A stretch of DNA of 64,000 bases from Planosporangium sp963837285 (lineage in GTDB: Bacteria > Actinomycetota > Actinomycetes > Mycobacteriales > Micromonosporaceae): the NCBI GenBank assembly GCA_963837285.1, contig CAWIMS010000001.1, positions 620,001-684,000 on the forward strand. The letters run 5' to 3'. The position numbers were made by a program, and so were the translations under genes. Below, in pieces: positions 8,854 through 17,240 of the stretch (positions within the stretch are counted from its first letter, which is position 1; the number at the start of each line of letters is the position of its first letter). The notes beneath the pieces were generated by a model that was given only the letters and a program-made list of their open reading frames with translations, was not told the origin of the DNA and did not search any database.

Positions 8854-9549
8854 ATGAGTGCCGACCGCCAGCCCGACCTGATCCCCTGGCACCGGACGTC
8901 CGAGGTACGCGGCGCGGCGCTGATCCTGCCCGGCGGCGCGGCCCGCAGCCGTGGACGGTACTGGTCCTTCGTCGACTTCGGGCTGCGTGACCTGGCCAGG
9001 CGGCTGGTCGATCGGGGCGAGCCGGACGGGCTGGCGGTCTACCTGCTGCGGTACCGGTACCGGGGGTGGAACGGCGACCGCGCGGATACCGCGGTCGACA
9101 CCCGGTGGGCGCTGGGTGAGCTGGAGCGGGCGCATGGCGGGGTACCGGTCGCGCTGATCGGCAACTCGCTCGGTGGCCGGGCCGCGTTCTGGGTCGCGGG
9201 CGAGCCACGCGTGGCCAGCGTCGTGGGGATCGCGCCCTGGCTGCCGAACGGTGACCCGGTCGAGCAGTTGGCCGGCCGGAAGGTGTTGATTCTGCACGGC
9301 AGCCGGGACCGGAGTGGGGCCAGCGCCAAACAGTCCCTCGCGTACGCCAGCCGCGCCCGGGCCGTGGTTCCCGACCTGGCCAGGTTCGAGGTGGTCGGCG
9401 ACAACCACTTTCTGATCCGGCGAGCGGTCGACTGCTGGGCGGTCACCACCGACTTCGTGGTGGGGACCGTCGGCAGCGGGCCAATGGGACCGGCCATCAC
9501 CGCGGCGATGGCCGCACCGGCACCCGAGGGCCTGCGAACCCCTCTCTGA
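8854..9549 (+). CDS. Alpha/beta hydrolase
   Basis: A 231-residue cytoplasmic hydrolase. The nucleophile elbow is GNSLGGRAAFW (Ser about 105), with a following strand-6 GIAPWLPNGD, an acid candidate in LILHGSRDRSG and the His in VVGDNHFLIRR near the C-terminus, giving a complete Ser-Asp-His triad. ATG 8854 is chosen over the longer 8788 start because homology-like sequence begins right after it (LIPWHRTSEVRGAALILPGG). The substrate is unknown; the fold fits esterases and dienelactone-hydrolase-like proteins. It converges with the next gene, with only 5 bp between their stops. Confidence 0.82.
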   Translation: MSADRQPDLIPWHRTSEVRGAALILPGGAARSRGRYWSFVDFGLRDLARRLVDRGEPDGLAVYLLRYRYRGWNGDRADTAVDTRWALGELERAHGGVPVALIGNSLGGRAAFWVAGEPRVASVVGIAPWLPNGDPVEQLAGRKVLILHGSRDRSGASAKQSLAYASRARAVVPDLARFEVVGDNHFLIRRAVDCWAVTTDFVVGTVGSGPMGPAITAAMAAPAPEGLRTPL

Positions 9550-9554
9550 GGGTG

Positions 9555-10409
9555 TCAGAGAACGGGGGGCGGGGGTTTGGGTGAGTCCTCGGCTGTCGCG
9601 TCGCTCATCGGGCGCGCGCCCGCGACGAACCGGTCGAGGCTGGCGCCGCGCAGGACCCGGGCCGGGAACGCGTCGCGCAGCGCCGCCGCGGTCAGCGCCG
9701 CGACCGGCAGGCGGCCGGGTGGATTCGTCGCCACCAGCACCACGTTCCCGTACCGGCGGCCGCGCAGCAGCCCAGCCTCGGCGATGACGCACACCTCGGC
9801 GAAAACGGCGCGCAGCGTGGCGACCTCCACCCTGGAGAACGCCAGCGGCGGCAGGTCGGCGACGTTGACCGCGTAGTACCCACCCGGGCGGAGCACCCGC
9901 GTGACCTGCTCGGCGAACTGGACGCTCGCCACCGTGCCCGGCATCTGCGCACCCCGGTAGACATCGCCCACGATCAGGTCGAATGATTGGGTACGGGTGC
10001 CTTCGATGGCGGTACGCGCGTCGGCTGCCCGTACCCGCAGATCCGTTTTTGTAGGCAGCGGCAGCACCCGCCGCACCAGGGTGATGAGCGCGGCGTCGCG
10101 GTCGACCACACGCTGCCGGGATCCCGGTCGGGTCGCCGCCACATAGCGGGGCAGGGTCAGCGCGCCGCCGCCCAGATGCAGCACGCGCAGCGGCTCGCCA
10201 GGCTGGCCGGCGGAGTCGATGACCGACGCGAGCCGGCGCATGTACTCGAACTCCAGGTACGTCGGGTCGTCGAGATCGACGTGCGACTGCGGGACGCCGT
10301 CGATGAAGAGGGTCCAACCGTTGGGGCGGTCCCGGTCCGGAACGATTTCGGCGACGCCGAGGTCGATCGGCTCGATGACGGCACCGGACCGGCGCCTGGA
10401 CTCCCGCAC
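9555..10409 (-). CDS. Spermidine-synthase-like class I methyltransferase-fold protein
   Basis: A 284-residue soluble protein with the spermidine/spermine synthase Rossmann fold: VLHLGGGALTLPRYVAA is motif I, RVVDRDAALI the acidic ribose-binding strand, VRAADARTAIE the adenine-side Asp, and FDLIVGDVYRGAQMP the active-site segment. In true spermidine synthases this last motif is usually D-S/T-x-D-P-x-G-P; here DVYRGAQMP departs from it, so aminopropyl transfer is doubtful. Such proteins are common in actinobacteria and mostly uncharacterised. The 5' end faces the next gene across a 147-bp divergent region. Confidence 0.75.
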   Translation of the reverse strand: MRESRRRSGAVIEPIDLGVAEIVPDRDRPNGWTLFIDGVPQSHVDLDDPTYLEFEYMRRLASVIDSAGQPGEPLRVLHLGGGALTLPRYVAATRPGSRQRVVDRDAALITLVRRVLPLPTKTDLRVRAADARTAIEGTRTQSFDLIVGDVYRGAQMPGTVASVQFAEQVTRVLRPGGYYAVNVADLPPLAFSRVEVATLRAVFAEVCVIAEAGLLRGRRYGNVVLVATNPPGRLPVAALTAAALRDAFPARVLRGASLDRFVAGARPMSDATAEDSPKPPPPVL

Positions 10410-10556
10410 GAGATCACGCTACCCGCTGTGCCGGGAGCGGCGGCGTGGCGCGCGCGGGCCGCGACGTTGCCGCCGGTCGGAAACCCGTTGCCCTCTTGTC
10501 CAGGAAATCGGGCATCCGACCGGTCGTGTGCAATCGACAGGTGTACATCTACGAAG

Positions 10557-12614
10557 ATGAGAGGTCAAAGGGGAGGCTTCGCCGTTCTGGCGGGTGCGGT
10601 CACGATCACTGTTGTATTGCTGGGCGCGGCGGGTGCGGGCGCCGCCGGGCCGGCCGCCGACCAACTGCTGTCCCGCAACAAGCCGGTTACCGCGTCGTCG
10701 TCGGGTGGCTGTTGCGCGCCGAAGAACGCCGTGGACGGCAATTCGTCGACCCGCTGGGCGAGCGGGTCCGGCAAGGATCCACAGTGGATATACGTGGATC
10801 TCGGGGCCACCGTGAATGTCCACCGGGTGCGGTTGCAGTGGGACGCGTCCTGCGCCACGGCGTACCAGGTGCAGACGTCGGCCGACCACACGACGTGGAC
10901 GACAATCTCCACCACGACCGCGGGCGATGGCGGGGTCGACGACCTGAACGTCAACGGCAGCGGCCGGTACGTGCGGATGTACGGCACCCATCGCTGCCGG
11001 TCGGACTCCAGCCACGGGTACTCGTTGCAGGAGTTTGACGTGTACGGCACGACCGGTTCTGGGCCGACGGCGCCGACCAACCTGCGCCTCATCGGCGTGA
11101 CGCCGACCACCGTGACCATCGGGTGGGACCCGGCGACCGATGACGTCGGTGTCGTCGCGTACGACATGTTCCATGACGGCCAGCTCTGCGCGACCGTGCC
11201 GGGCAACGTTCTCGAAGCGACGTGTACCGGCTTGAACCCCCGGATCATGTACGGGTTCTATGTGGACGCCCGGGACGGCGACGGCAACGTCTCGCAGTCG
11301 AGCGAAACCCTTCCGGTGACGACTCCGGACTCCGACGACCACGAACCGCCGACAGTGCCGGGCAACCTGCGCGCCAGCGTCGCCGGCACCAGCGTGACGC
11401 TCACGTGGGACCCGTCCACGGACAACGTCGGCGTCGCCGGGTACCGGGTCTACGACGGCAGCACGCAGGTGGCGACGACCACCGACACCAGCGCGACGAT
11501 CACCGGTCTGACCATAGGCAAGACGTACTCGTTCACGGTCACCGCGTTCGACGCCAACGGGAACGAGAGCGGACACAGCAGTCCGGTGACGGTCATCCCC
11601 GGCCCCGGGCCTTGCCAGGTGGCCGTCTGCACCGTCACCCAGATCGCCACTGACAACGACGTGGTGTGGGGTCTGGTCACCCTGCCGGATGGAACGATTC
11701 TGTACAACCGGCGCGACGCACACAACATCGTCCGGCTCGACCCGAGGACCGGCGCGAAGACCACCGTCGGCACGGTGCCCAACGTGCAGAGTACGGACGG
11801 CGAAGGCGGTCTGACCGGGCTGGAGATCAACCCGAAGACATTCGCCACCGACCATTGGCTCTACATCATGCACACGTCGTCGTCGGACAACCGGATCGTA
11901 CGTATCAAACTCACCACGTCGTTCACGCTTGACCTCAGCAGTGAACAGGTATTGGTGACCGGCATCGCCCGGAACAAGTACCACAACGGGGGGCGGCTGC
12001 GGTTCAGCCCGGACGGCAGGTACCTCTTCGCCGGCACCGGTGACGCCCAGAACGACAACAACGCGCAGAACAAGAACCGCCTCAACGGCAAGGTGCTCCG
12101 GATCAACCCGGACGGCAGCATCCCGTCGGACAACCCGTTCGGCAACGCGGTCTACAGCTACGGCCACCGCAACGTCCAGGGGCTGGCCTTCGACTCCCAT
12201 GGGCAGCTGTGGGAGCAGGAGTTCGGCAACTCGATCATGGATGAGACGAACCTGATCGTGAAGGGCGGCAACTACGGCTGGCCGAAGTGCGAGGGTACCT
12301 CCGGAAGTTGCTCGGGCTTTATCGCGCCGAAGGCCACGTACTCGACCTCGGCCGGCTCGTGCAGCGGCATCACGATCGTGCGGGACTACCTGTACGTGGC
12401 GTGCCAGAAGGGCCAGCGTCTGTACGTGTTCCAGATCGTCGGCGACACCCTGGTCAAGAAGGAGCAGTACCTCCAGGGCACGTACGGTCGGCTCCGGACC
12501 GTCGAGCCGGCGCCGGACGGCGGCATGTGGCTGGCGACGAGCAACGGCGGGGACAAGGACAGCACCCCGAACAACAGCGACAACCGGATCTTCCACGTGA
12601 CGCTCGGGCACTGA
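10557..12614 (+). CDS. Secreted glucose/sorbosone dehydrogenase-like protein with F5/8C and FN3 domains
   Basis: A 685-residue exported protein. Signal peptide (AVLAGAVTITVVLLGAAGAGAAG), then an F5/8-type C (CBM32-like) carbohydrate-binding domain (about 38-165: NKPVTASSSGG, WIYVDLGATVNVHRVRLQWD), two FN3 modules (about 168-258 and 262-350), and a GSDH/PQQ-type six-blade propeller (about 355-685: GLTGLEINPKTF, KYHNGGRLRFSPDGRYLF, KVLRINPDGSIPSDNPF, NYGWPKCEG). It probably oxidises sugars bound on polysaccharide at the cell surface using PQQ and calcium; the cofactor is inferred. ATG 10557 is chosen because the signal peptide follows directly; no strong Shine-Dalgarno is seen. Confidence 0.85.
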   Translation: MRGQRGGFAVLAGAVTITVVLLGAAGAGAAGPAADQLLSRNKPVTASSSGGCCAPKNAVDGNSSTRWASGSGKDPQWIYVDLGATVNVHRVRLQWDASCATAYQVQTSADHTTWTTISTTTAGDGGVDDLNVNGSGRYVRMYGTHRCRSDSSHGYSLQEFDVYGTTGSGPTAPTNLRLIGVTPTTVTIGWDPATDDVGVVAYDMFHDGQLCATVPGNVLEATCTGLNPRIMYGFYVDARDGDGNVSQSSETLPVTTPDSDDHEPPTVPGNLRASVAGTSVTLTWDPSTDNVGVAGYRVYDGSTQVATTTDTSATITGLTIGKTYSFTVTAFDANGNESGHSSPVTVIPGPGPCQVAVCTVTQIATDNDVVWGLVTLPDGTILYNRRDAHNIVRLDPRTGAKTTVGTVPNVQSTDGEGGLTGLEINPKTFATDHWLYIMHTSSSDNRIVRIKLTTSFTLDLSSEQVLVTGIARNKYHNGGRLRFSPDGRYLFAGTGDAQNDNNAQNKNRLNGKVLRINPDGSIPSDNPFGNAVYSYGHRNVQGLAFDSHGQLWEQEFGNSIMDETNLIVKGGNYGWPKCEGTSGSCSGFIAPKATYSTSAGSCSGITIVRDYLYVACQKGQRLYVFQIVGDTLVKKEQYLQGTYGRLRTVEPAPDGGMWLATSNGGDKDSTPNNSDNRIFHVTLGH

Positions 12615-12621
12615 TCCGAGG

Positions 12622-12650
12622 CCGGCACAACTTCCGGGAAGTTGTGCCGG
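12622..12650. repeat. Palindromic repeat P1 (single core)
   Basis: CCGGCACAACTTC/CGG/GAAGTTGTGCCGG, 13-bp perfect arms, lying between two convergent stops (12614 and 12682). It could act as a bidirectional transcription terminator, but no T-run follows on either strand. It is the simplest member of the family found also at 14368, 14765, 18457, 21731, 25571, 51342, 58798 and 60640. Confidence 0.9.
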
Positions 12651-12681
12651 TCTTGGCCGGGCGCCCGGCGCCGGTTGCCGG

Positions 12682-13728
12682 TCAGGCGGCCGTGACGATC
12701 GGCACCGCGGTGAGGGATTCAAGCGCCGCGATAGCCGCGCCCCGCGCCCCGGCCATGTCAAGATCGGGTACGAGCGCGAACTGCGCCACCGCCTCCTGCT
12801 CGCTGCGCAGCAGAGTGTTCTCGCGGACCTTGGCCAGGAACCAGTCGCGGAACACCGGGGCCGCCTCGACCACCCCGCCACCGACGAAGTATGCGTTGGG
12901 ATCGGTGAAGTTGGCGGCGACCGTGAACAGCCGGCCGATCGCGATCGCCTGCTGCTCGAAGATCTTGAGGGCCAGCGGGTCGCCGGCCTCCCCGTACCCG
13001 CGGACCAGCTTGGCCGCCTTGCGTAGCGACTCCGCCTTGGACAGCTCGTGGCCGTCGTACTGGCTCAGCCAGTACGGCAGAAGGTTGATCTCGATCCCGG
13101 TGAGTGACGCGACGCTCTCGGCGTCGGCGGTGAAGCCGCAGTTGCACACCGGTGCCGGTTGACCCTGGTCGAGCAGGCCGTCCATCGGGATGAAGACGTG
13201 CCCCAGCTCACCGGCCATGCCGGCCGCGCCCTTGACGATCCGGCCGGCTTCCACGACGCCCCCGCCGAGGCCGGTGCCGACGATCGCCGAGATCGACGAG
13301 CGCTCGGTCGCCAGCGGACCGAAGTGCACATAATGCGCGTACAGGGCAGCGGCGTTGCCGTCGTTGTTGTAGATGACCGGCAGCCCCAGCTTGGCCTCCA
13401 GCGCACCGCGAATGTCGAAGCCGCGCCACTCCGCCATGGAGAAGTTGGTCGAGCCCTTCGACGAGATGACCCCGGTCGCGCTGGCGGGGCCGGGCGTGTC
13501 CAGGCCGACCGCGGCGACGAACTCGCGCGGGATCCCGGTGACGGCGAGGACATTGTCCAGGGCGTCGGCCATGGCCTGCACGGCGACCGTCGTGCCTTCG
13601 AGAACCAGGCTCGGCATCTCGACCATGCGGTCCACCAGGAACCGCCCGGAAACGTCGAGCACCGTGGCGTTGTTGCTGTTGCCGCCGTTGTCGAGGCCGA
13701 CGACGACTCGGCGGTCCACCGTAGTCAT
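12682..13728 (-). CDS. ROK-family sugar kinase or regulator-type protein
   Basis: 348 residues with the ROK fold: N-terminal phosphate-binding VGLDNGGNSNNATVLD, catalytic-base region YNNDGNAAALYAHY (Asp about 121), GTGLGGGVV, and the zinc-region His in AGELGHVFIP. The usual CxCGxxGCxE zinc motif is CNCGFTADAES here: the first two Cys remain but the third is replaced, so zinc binding and the exact substrate are uncertain. No DNA-binding N-terminus is present, which favours a kinase over a ROK repressor. GAAGGAGTGCCCA upstream of ATG 13728 is a good ribosome-binding site. Confidence 0.85.
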   Translation of the reverse strand: MTTVDRRVVVGLDNGGNSNNATVLDVSGRFLVDRMVEMPSLVLEGTTVAVQAMADALDNVLAVTGIPREFVAAVGLDTPGPASATGVISSKGSTNFSMAEWRGFDIRGALEAKLGLPVIYNNDGNAAALYAHYVHFGPLATERSSISAIVGTGLGGGVVEAGRIVKGAAGMAGELGHVFIPMDGLLDQGQPAPVCNCGFTADAESVASLTGIEINLLPYWLSQYDGHELSKAESLRKAAKLVRGYGEAGDPLALKIFEQQAIAIGRLFTVAANFTDPNAYFVGGGVVEAAPVFRDWFLAKVRENTLLRSEQEAVAQFALVPDLDMAGARGAAIAALESLTAVPIVTAA

Positions 13729-13758
13729 TGGGCACTCCTTCGTCCGAGTGCTCCGATC

Positions 13759-14319
13759 CTATGTCCGACTTGACAGCGAGCGGCCGTCGAGCCGCGCGGC
13801 GAATGGCTCGGTCATCTCCAGCACCTCGCCGTCCTTGGCCACCGCGTGTTCCACGTAGTGGGTGCCGTCGAGCCGGTAGAGCCGCAGCGTCGCGGTGGTC
13901 GGCGGCTCCGGCTCGATCAACAGGTACCACCCGATGCCGGCGGCGGCGTAGAGCTGCATCTTCAGCAACCGGTCGGTGGCGGCGTTGCCGGGTGAGACGA
14001 TCTCAGCGACCAGCCGGACCTCGGCGGCGTCGGTCATCCCGCCTTCATAGTCGGTGTCGGCCACGATCACATCCGGGATGACGATGCGGTCCGTGCCCAG
14101 GCGGACATTGACCGCCTCAAAAACCAGCAGGCCGGAAGCGTGTGCCGGCGACTCCATGGCATTCGCCAAGCGGTAGGACAGGTGCTGGTGGCGCTTGCTC
14201 GGGACCGGCGTGATCAGCAGGCTTCCATCGATCAGCTCGATCCGGTCCGGAGTCTCGCCGAGAACGAGATAGTCCGCCTCGTTCCAGGGGCCTACGTGTT
14301 CAAGAACTCCAACAAGCAC
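13759..14319 (-). CDS. Uma2-family (DUF820) putative endonuclease
   Basis: 186 residues with the DUF820/Uma2 restriction-endonuclease-like fold: N-terminal WNEADYLVLGETPDRIELIDGSL, central D in RIVIPDVIVADTD, E in VRLVAEIVSPGNAATD, and a following Lys in LLKMQLYAAAGIGWYLLI that completes a PD-(D/E)xK-like site. The family is abundant in actinobacteria and cyanobacteria and mostly uncharacterised. It lies 30 bp downstream of the ROK gene's start on the same strand, so the two may be cotranscribed. Palindrome P2 lies just upstream of its start. Confidence 0.82.
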   Translation of the reverse strand: MLVGVLEHVGPWNEADYLVLGETPDRIELIDGSLLITPVPSKRHQHLSYRLANAMESPAHASGLLVFEAVNVRLGTDRIVIPDVIVADTDYEGGMTDAAEVRLVAEIVSPGNAATDRLLKMQLYAAAGIGWYLLIEPEPPTTATLRLYRLDGTHYVEHAVAKDGEVLEMTEPFAARLDGRSLSSRT

Positions 14320-14367
14320 GGCGGCACTCTTTCACGCCAGATAGTGTGTCACCACGTTGGACCTTCA

Positions 14368-14403
14368 TGATCGCCACAACTTCCGGGAAGTTGTGCCGAT
14401 CAT
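14368..14403. repeat. Palindromic repeat P2
   Basis: ATGATCGCCACAACTTCC/GGGAAGTTGTGCCGATCAT: a 36-bp near-perfect palindrome with the family core and GATC at both ends, between the Uma2 start and the FtsX remnant stop. Part of the sequence that follows (GGCCTTGTGGCGATC, to about 14421) repeats the half-site, so this may be a degraded long copy. Confidence 0.85.
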
Positions 14404-14421
14404 GGGGGGCCTTGTGGCGAT

Positions 14422-14760
14422 CTACGGCTCGCGCAACACCGGGGCGGCGTCCTGGCGGGCTACCCGGCGTAGCGCGACGCCCAGCGCCACCGCCGACATT
14501 ACGATCATGAATACCGCCAGGCTCGCCAGCGCCCCGGTCGGAAGCACGACCAGCGGCGGGGGCAGCGTGACGAACAGCCCGAGTACCCGTACCGCGAGGA
14601 CGCTCAACCCGATCCCGACCGGTACCCCGATGAGCAGGCTGCCGAGCACGGCGATGCCGCCCTCGACGGCAGGTGCGGTCAGCACCTGGCCGGTGGTGGC
14701 ACCGACCGCGCGTAGGATCGCGGATTCCTGTTGTACCTGAGGTTCGGTCGCCGCCGGGCC
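14422..14760 (-). pseudogene. FtsX-like ABC permease, C-terminal remnant
   Basis: The frame reads VQQESAILRAVGATTGQVL, the conserved cytoplasmic motif before the last two membrane helices of FtsX/MacB permeases, then two hydrophobic segments (GGIAVLGSLLIGVPVGIGLSV and LASLAVFMIVMSAVALGV) and a typical cytosolic tail. The other helices and the periplasmic domain are absent, and no partner ATPase is nearby. The break at about 14760 coincides with palindrome P3, suggesting that the repeat marks a deletion or rearrangement junction. Confidence 0.7.
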
Positions 14761-14764
14761 GCTT

Positions 14765-14841
14765 GATCGGCACGACTTCCGGGAAGTTGTGGCCTCCCGA
14801 TGGCGTTAAGACCACAGGTTCGCGGAAGTTGTGCCGATCAT
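14765..14841. repeat. Double-palindrome repeat P3
   Basis: Long inverted repeat: left arm starts GATCGGCACGACTTCC, right arm ends GGAAGTTGTGCCGATC, loop TCCCGATGGCGTTAAGA. The right arm carries substitutions (ACAGGTTCGCGG), making this the most diverged copy. It separates the truncated FtsX gene from the leader of the short rho gene. Confidence 0.82.
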
Positions 14842-15113
14842 GGGTTTGCCGCGGCCCGCCCGGCGAGCTACTCTAACGGTGTCCCTGTGGATGCCGGCGG
14901 TTTCCAACGCTGCCCCGGGGAAGTATCCAGATCCTCCTTAGCCCGTGCGACACCCGGAAACGGATCTCTCGCCGATCAAGGACTCGCCGATCAAGGAGTA
15001 GTGAACACAGTTCGATCTTCAATCGTGTTCATTTCCCCAAGATCGGCGCAGGTGGGCGGCGCAGATGAGGCGTGGCACGGGCATGCCAATCACCGATCCC
15101 GAGGAGGGATGCC
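14842..15113 (+). promoter_or_regulatory. Long leader of the short rho gene with a tandem 15-mer
   Basis: A 270-bp stretch without a supported gene precedes the TTG start at 15114. It contains a perfect tandem 15-bp duplication, CTCGCCGATCAAGGA, at 14968-14982 and 14983-14997. Long leaders are usual for rho genes because Rho controls its own expression by terminating in the leader, so this region may be a self-regulation site. No Rho-utilisation signal could be proved by eye. Confidence 0.45.
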
Positions 15114-16292
15114 TTGAGCAACACAGTTTCCCCGGAGGTACCGATCTCCGGAATCGTCGACTTCGTCGACAACCACGCCTTCGTCCGGACCTCCGGATAC
15201 CTGCCGGAACCCGACGACGTGTACGTGTCCGCCGCCCTGATCAAGAGGTACGGCCTCCGGGCGGGTGACGAGATCACCGGCACAGCCAGACCCCTGTCGG
15301 ATCCCGACGAGGAACCGGCCGGCAACCGGCAACGCAACAACGGAAAGAAGGTCCCCAAGTACCGCCCGCTCGCGCAGGTGGACACCGTCAACGGGCAGGC
15401 CCCGGAGCAGGCCCGACGCCGCCCCAACTTCTATGACCTGACCCCGCTGTACCCGCAGGAACGGCTACGGCTGGAAACCGAACCACACGCCCTGACCAAC
15501 CGGGTCATCGACCTGGTCATGCCCATCGGCAAGGGCCAGCGGGCACTGATCGTCTCGCCGCCGAAGGCGGGCAAGACGATGGTGCTCCAGTCGATCGCCA
15601 ACGCGATCACGCGTAACCATCCCGAGTGCCACCTGATGGTCGTGCTCATCGACGAGCGGCCCGAAGAGGTCACCGACATGCAGCGGTCGGTGAAGGGCGA
15701 GATCGTCGCCTCCACGTTCGACCGGCCGCCGCAGGACCACATGAGCGTGTCCGAACTCGCCCTCGAACGGGCCAAGCGCCTGGTCGAACTCGGCAACGAC
15801 GTGGTCATCCTGCTCGACTCGATCACCCGGCTCGGCCGCGCCTACAACCTCGGCGCCAGGGTCAGCGGCCGGACCCTGTCCGGTGGTATCGACTCCACCG
15901 CGCTGCACCCGCCGAAGCGGTTCCTCGGCGCCGCCCGCAACATCGAGAAGGGCGGGTCGCTCACCATCGTCGCGACCGCACTGGTCGAGACCGGATCCGC
16001 CGGCGACACCCTGATCTTCGAAGAGTTCAAGAGTACGGGCAACGCCGAGCTGAAGCTCGACCGCAAGACCGCGGAGAAGCGGGTCTTCCCCGCTGTCGAC
16101 ATCGACGCCTCCAGCACCCGGCGGGAGGAGATCCTGCTCGCGCCCGAGGAACTGGTGCTCGTCCGCAAGCTGCGCAAGGCGCTGGCCGCGAACAGGGATT
16201 CGACCCAGGCGATCGAGCAGCTGATCGATCAGCTCAGGAAGACCAGGACGAACGTCGAATTCCTCCGGCACATCGCGCGGTCCACGAGTTAG
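15114..16292 (+). CDS. rho: Short Rho transcription termination factor paralogue
   Basis: 392 residues. TTG 15114 is preceded by GAGGAGGG at 5-6 nt, better than the ATG upstream. The RNA-binding domain (GIVDFVDNHAFVRTSGYLP) begins only about 10 residues from the start, so the large N-terminal extension of actinobacterial housekeeping Rho is absent. The ATPase core is complete: Walker A SPPKAGKTM (about 148-156), LIDERPEEVTDMQRS, Walker B VVILLDSITRLGRAYN (about 230-245), Q-loop GRTLSGGIDSTAL, and arginine-finger region KRFLGAARNIEKGGSL. It has all residues needed for RNA-dependent translocation. It probably is a second, non-canonical Rho. Confidence 0.9.
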   Translation: MSNTVSPEVPISGIVDFVDNHAFVRTSGYLPEPDDVYVSAALIKRYGLRAGDEITGTARPLSDPDEEPAGNRQRNNGKKVPKYRPLAQVDTVNGQAPEQARRRPNFYDLTPLYPQERLRLETEPHALTNRVIDLVMPIGKGQRALIVSPPKAGKTMVLQSIANAITRNHPECHLMVVLIDERPEEVTDMQRSVKGEIVASTFDRPPQDHMSVSELALERAKRLVELGNDVVILLDSITRLGRAYNLGARVSGRTLSGGIDSTALHPPKRFLGAARNIEKGGSLTIVATALVETGSAGDTLIFEEFKSTGNAELKLDRKTAEKRVFPAVDIDASSTRREEILLAPEELVLVRKLRKALAANRDSTQAIEQLIDQLRKTRTNVEFLRHIARSTS

Positions 16293-17140
16293 AGCGCGTC
16301 GAGTGGACTCGCCGCGGTCGGCGCCGAGAACGCCTGGTCCAGCATGGCGAGTTCAGCCTCGCTGAGGTGCACGTCGTAGGCCCGGCGGTTCTCGCGTACG
16401 TGTTCGGGGTTGCCCGCCTTCGGAATGGCGACCACCCCGTCCTGGCGCAGGATCCAGGCCAGGGCCACCTGCGGCGGCGTGACACCGTGTTCGGCCGCGA
16501 CCTCCTTGAGTACCGGATGGTTGATCATCCGGCCGTGCTCGAACGGCGCGTACGCGACGATCGGCAGCCCTGCCTCGCGACAGCGCGGCAGCAGGTCCCA
16601 CTCGATGCCGCGGTGGAACAGGTTGTAGAGCACCTCGTCGGTTTCGAGCGCCGTACCACCGGGCAGGTTCGTAAGCTCGACCAGGTCGGACAGGCCGAAG
16701 TTGCTGACTCCCCAGTGCCGGATCAGACCGCCGTTGACCAGCGTGGTGAACGCCTCGACGGTCTCCTCCAGGGGCACCCGGCCGCGCCAGTGCAGCAGGT
16801 ACAGGTCGAGCCGGTCGGTACGCAGCCGGCGCAGGCTGCGCTCGCAGGCGACGATCGTCCCCTGCCGGGTGGCGTTGTGCGGCGCCACCTTGCTGACCAG
16901 GAACACCTGATCCCGCCGAGCCGCGAGCGCCTCGCCGACCAGGCTCTCGGCGCCCCCGTCCGCGTACATCTCCGCGGTGTCGATCAGGGTCATGCCGAGG
17001 TCGACGCCGGTACGCAGGGCTGCGATCTCGTCGTCGCGCCGGCGCGCGTCCTCGGCCATTCCCCAGGTGCCCTGCCCGAGTACCGGGATCGCCTCGCCGG
17101 ACGGCAGGTTGATCGTGCGAATAGCGCTGGCCGTCGTCAT
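16289..17140 (-). CDS. Aldo/keto reductase
   Basis: 283 residues, normal for the family. NADPH-dependent reductase with a TIM barrel: GQGTWGMAEDARRR, catalytic Asp-Tyr in LIDTAEMYADGGAES, Lys in VFLVSKVAPHNATRQG, His in LYLLHWRGRVP, and the cofactor-binding VAIPKAGNPEHVREN. ATG 17140 is chosen because the conserved beta hairpin (INLPSGEAIPVLGQG) begins just after it; the longer frame upstream has no homology. The stop overlaps the rho stop codon by 4 bp in convergent orientation. The substrate is unknown. Confidence 0.87.
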   Translation of the reverse strand: MTTASAIRTINLPSGEAIPVLGQGTWGMAEDARRRDDEIAALRTGVDLGMTLIDTAEMYADGGAESLVGEALAARRDQVFLVSKVAPHNATRQGTIVACERSLRRLRTDRLDLYLLHWRGRVPLEETVEAFTTLVNGGLIRHWGVSNFGLSDLVELTNLPGGTALETDEVLYNLFHRGIEWDLLPRCREAGLPIVAYAPFEHGRMINHPVLKEVAAEHGVTPPQVALAWILRQDGVVAIPKAGNPEHVRENRRAYDVHLSEAELAMLDQAFSAPTAASPLDAL

Positions 17141-17240
17141 CGGACGCCCCCTTGATCGCGATGTCAGCCGCGAATGTCCCGGCTCTGCCCTTCCCGTCCG
17201 GACGCTCGGTAAACCCCGTCCCCGTGGCACACTCTGTTCG

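Noticed and set aside
8527..10317. 596-codon minus-strand open frame
   Set aside because: It runs antisense to the hydrolase gene and through another frame of the spermidine-synthase-like gene, and its translation is Arg/Pro/Gly-rich without motifs, typical of frames opened by high GC.
12622..12650. P repeats considered as standard intrinsic terminators only
   Set aside because: There is no T-run on either side of most copies, the outer GATC and double-palindrome structure are conserved beyond what termination needs, and P2 sits upstream of a start codon.
10419..12881. 820-codon minus-strand open frame opposite the secreted dehydrogenase
   Set aside because: Shadow of a clearly coding plus strand with F5/8C, FN3 and GSDH motifs; the translation is low-complexity Arg/Val/His with no domain.
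14800..15117. 105-codon plus-strand frame in the rho leader
   Set aside because: Its translation is dominated by the P3 repeat and the tandem 15-mer; no ribosome-binding site, no motif, and a better explanation as leader.
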